Of a stretch of 6,961 nt of DNA, positions 6,306 to 6,961 are shown in pieces. Origin of the DNA: DASZQY01 sp048498575 (lineage in GTDB: Bacteria; Pseudomonadota; Alphaproteobacteria; Rhizobiales; Kaistiaceae); the NCBI GenBank assembly GCA_048498575.1, contig JBEHXS010000142.1, positions 1 to 6,961 of the forward strand, given 5' to 3'. Below the pieces are notes generated by a model that saw nothing but the letters and a program-made list of their open reading frames with translations, was not told where the DNA came from and searched no databases. Made by a program: the position numbers and the translations under genes. Every line of letters begins with the position of its first letter. Positions within the stretch are counted from its first letter, which is position 1.

Positions 6306-6961
6306 GCGGCGTCGACCCGGCGGAAGCGGTTCATCAGCGCCGTCGGCGCGCCCGACAAGAGTACGTCGAGGTAGCGCAGCCGCTGGAACTCGCCGTTCAC
6401 GGAGATGCGCGGCAGCGCCGTCAGATGGCGGGCGTGTTCCGGATAAAGCACGCCCGGACGCGTCGTCACCGCCGTCTTGAAACCGGCACCGGCGGCGAGC
6501 GCGAATTCGCGCTGCCCGGCCGCATCGGGAGCCCCGACCGGATACGAGAAATGGGCCGGCATGCGGCCGAGATGCTTGGCAATCGCCCGCGCTCCGTCGA
6601 CCATCTCCGCCCGGGCTTCCCGTTCGCCGAGCTTGGCGAGCATCGGGTGGGTCACGGTGTGGCCGCCGATGGTGGCCAGCGGATGGGCGGCGAATTTCGC
6701 GATCTCGTCCCAGCCCATGCAGAGTTCGCGGCAGATGCCGTGCATGTCGATGCCGCTTGCGGCGGCGAGTTCGCGCACGGGCGCGCGGAGCTCGTCCTCG
6801 GTCGCGGCCGAGCGGATCTGCGCGTAGATCGTATCGAACGCGATCTGCTTGGCTTCCGGCGTGGCGCAGTCGAAGACCTGCGGAATCTCTCCGATGACGA
6901 TCTCGACCCGGTCGTTGTCGGCGATGGCGCGCTCGAGCGCGACCCACCACAATTCGCCCGT
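6302..6961 (-). CDS. Polysaccharide deacetylase (NodB-homology) family protein, C-terminal part
   Basis: The 219 visible codons run from the right window edge to a TAG at 6304-6302. The frame is open to the edge with TGELWWVALERAI, a segment found inside long NodB-type deacetylases, so the TTG at 6952 is an internal leucine and the true start lies outside. Metal-binding motif 2 is present as GGHTVTHPML, with the histidines at visible residues 101 and 105; the motif 3-like HFSYPVG is at 137-143, and LPRISVNGEF near 183-192 resembles the late family motif. Motif 1 (TFDDG), with the catalytic and metal-binding aspartates, should lie some tens of residues upstream and cannot be checked. Such enzymes remove N- or O-acetyl groups from cell-surface or secreted polysaccharides. 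It is tail-to-tail with the FAH-family gene, overlapping by four bases, and belongs to a separate transcription unit. No function in the sugar-acid genes is implied. Confidence 0.87.
   Translation of the reverse strand, partial: TGELWWVALERAIADNDRVEIVIGEIPQVFDCATPEAKQIAFDTIYAQIRSAATEDELRAPVRELAAASGIDMHGICRELCMGWDEIAKFAAHPLATIGGHTVTHPMLAKLGEREARAEMVDGARAIAKHLGRMPAHFSYPVGAPDAAGQREFALAAGAGFKTAVTTRPGVLYPEHARHLTALPRISVNGEFQRLRYLDVLLSGAPTALMNRFRRVDAA

Noticed and set aside
4683..6950. A 755-codon open frame on the minus strand across the kinase, FAH and deacetylase genes
   Set aside because: It runs antisense to strongly supported proteins, is rich in Arg, Gly and Ala as expected for an out-of-frame reading of GC-rich DNA, and shows no recognisable domain.
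6950..6952. TTG at 6952 as the start of the deacetylase
   Set aside because: The frame continues to the window edge with a family-like sequence, and the protein would lack the essential TFDDG motif, so the gene is cut by the window rather than starting there.

Overview
This is a GC-rich stretch with dense gene packing and G/C-ending codons. The kinase and response-regulator types (CHASE3 hybrid kinase with an HDFNNLL phosphoacceptor box, stand-alone receiver) and the long-insert NodB-type deacetylase suggest an alphaproteobacterium, probably Hyphomicrobiales (Rhizobiales). This is inferred from protein style and composition; no rRNA or other taxonomic marker is present.

Layout: (1) 1-141, the C-terminal end of a 4-oxalocrotonate tautomerase-family protein, followed after 13 bases by (2) a complete ribokinase-type PfkB sugar kinase (155-1051). 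(3) A 92-base intergenic region holds a plausible sigma-70-type promoter and a palindromic operator-like element. (4) A full-length UxaA/GarD-family sugar-acid dehydratase follows (1144-2715). (5) Converging on it with a 13-base gap is a stand-alone receiver-domain response regulator (2729-3073, minus). (6) Divergent from the regulator is a membrane hybrid histidine kinase, TM-CHASE3-TM-HisKA-HATPase-REC (3189-5099, plus). (7) After 30 bases comes a 391-residue fumarylacetoacetate-hydrolase-superfamily enzyme (5130-6305). (8) Overlapping its 3' end by 4 bases on the opposite strand is the C-terminal part of a polysaccharide deacetylase that runs off the right edge (6302-6961, minus).

Two themes are visible. 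The kinase, the UxaA/GarD dehydratase and the FAH-family enzyme fit carbohydrate and sugar-acid catabolism: the dehydratase would make a 2-keto-3-deoxy acid, and some FAH-superfamily members act on such acids. Set between the last two is a two-component module with a complete kinase and two receiver domains but no recognisable output domain or HPt. Whether the signalling module controls the catabolic genes cannot be told from the sequence. No tRNA, rRNA, CRISPR array, insertion sequence or prophage feature was seen, and no gap exceeds 100 bases. I found no clearly novel system; the best leads are the operator-like palindrome, the output-less signalling pair and the unresolved dehydratase/FAH pathway.
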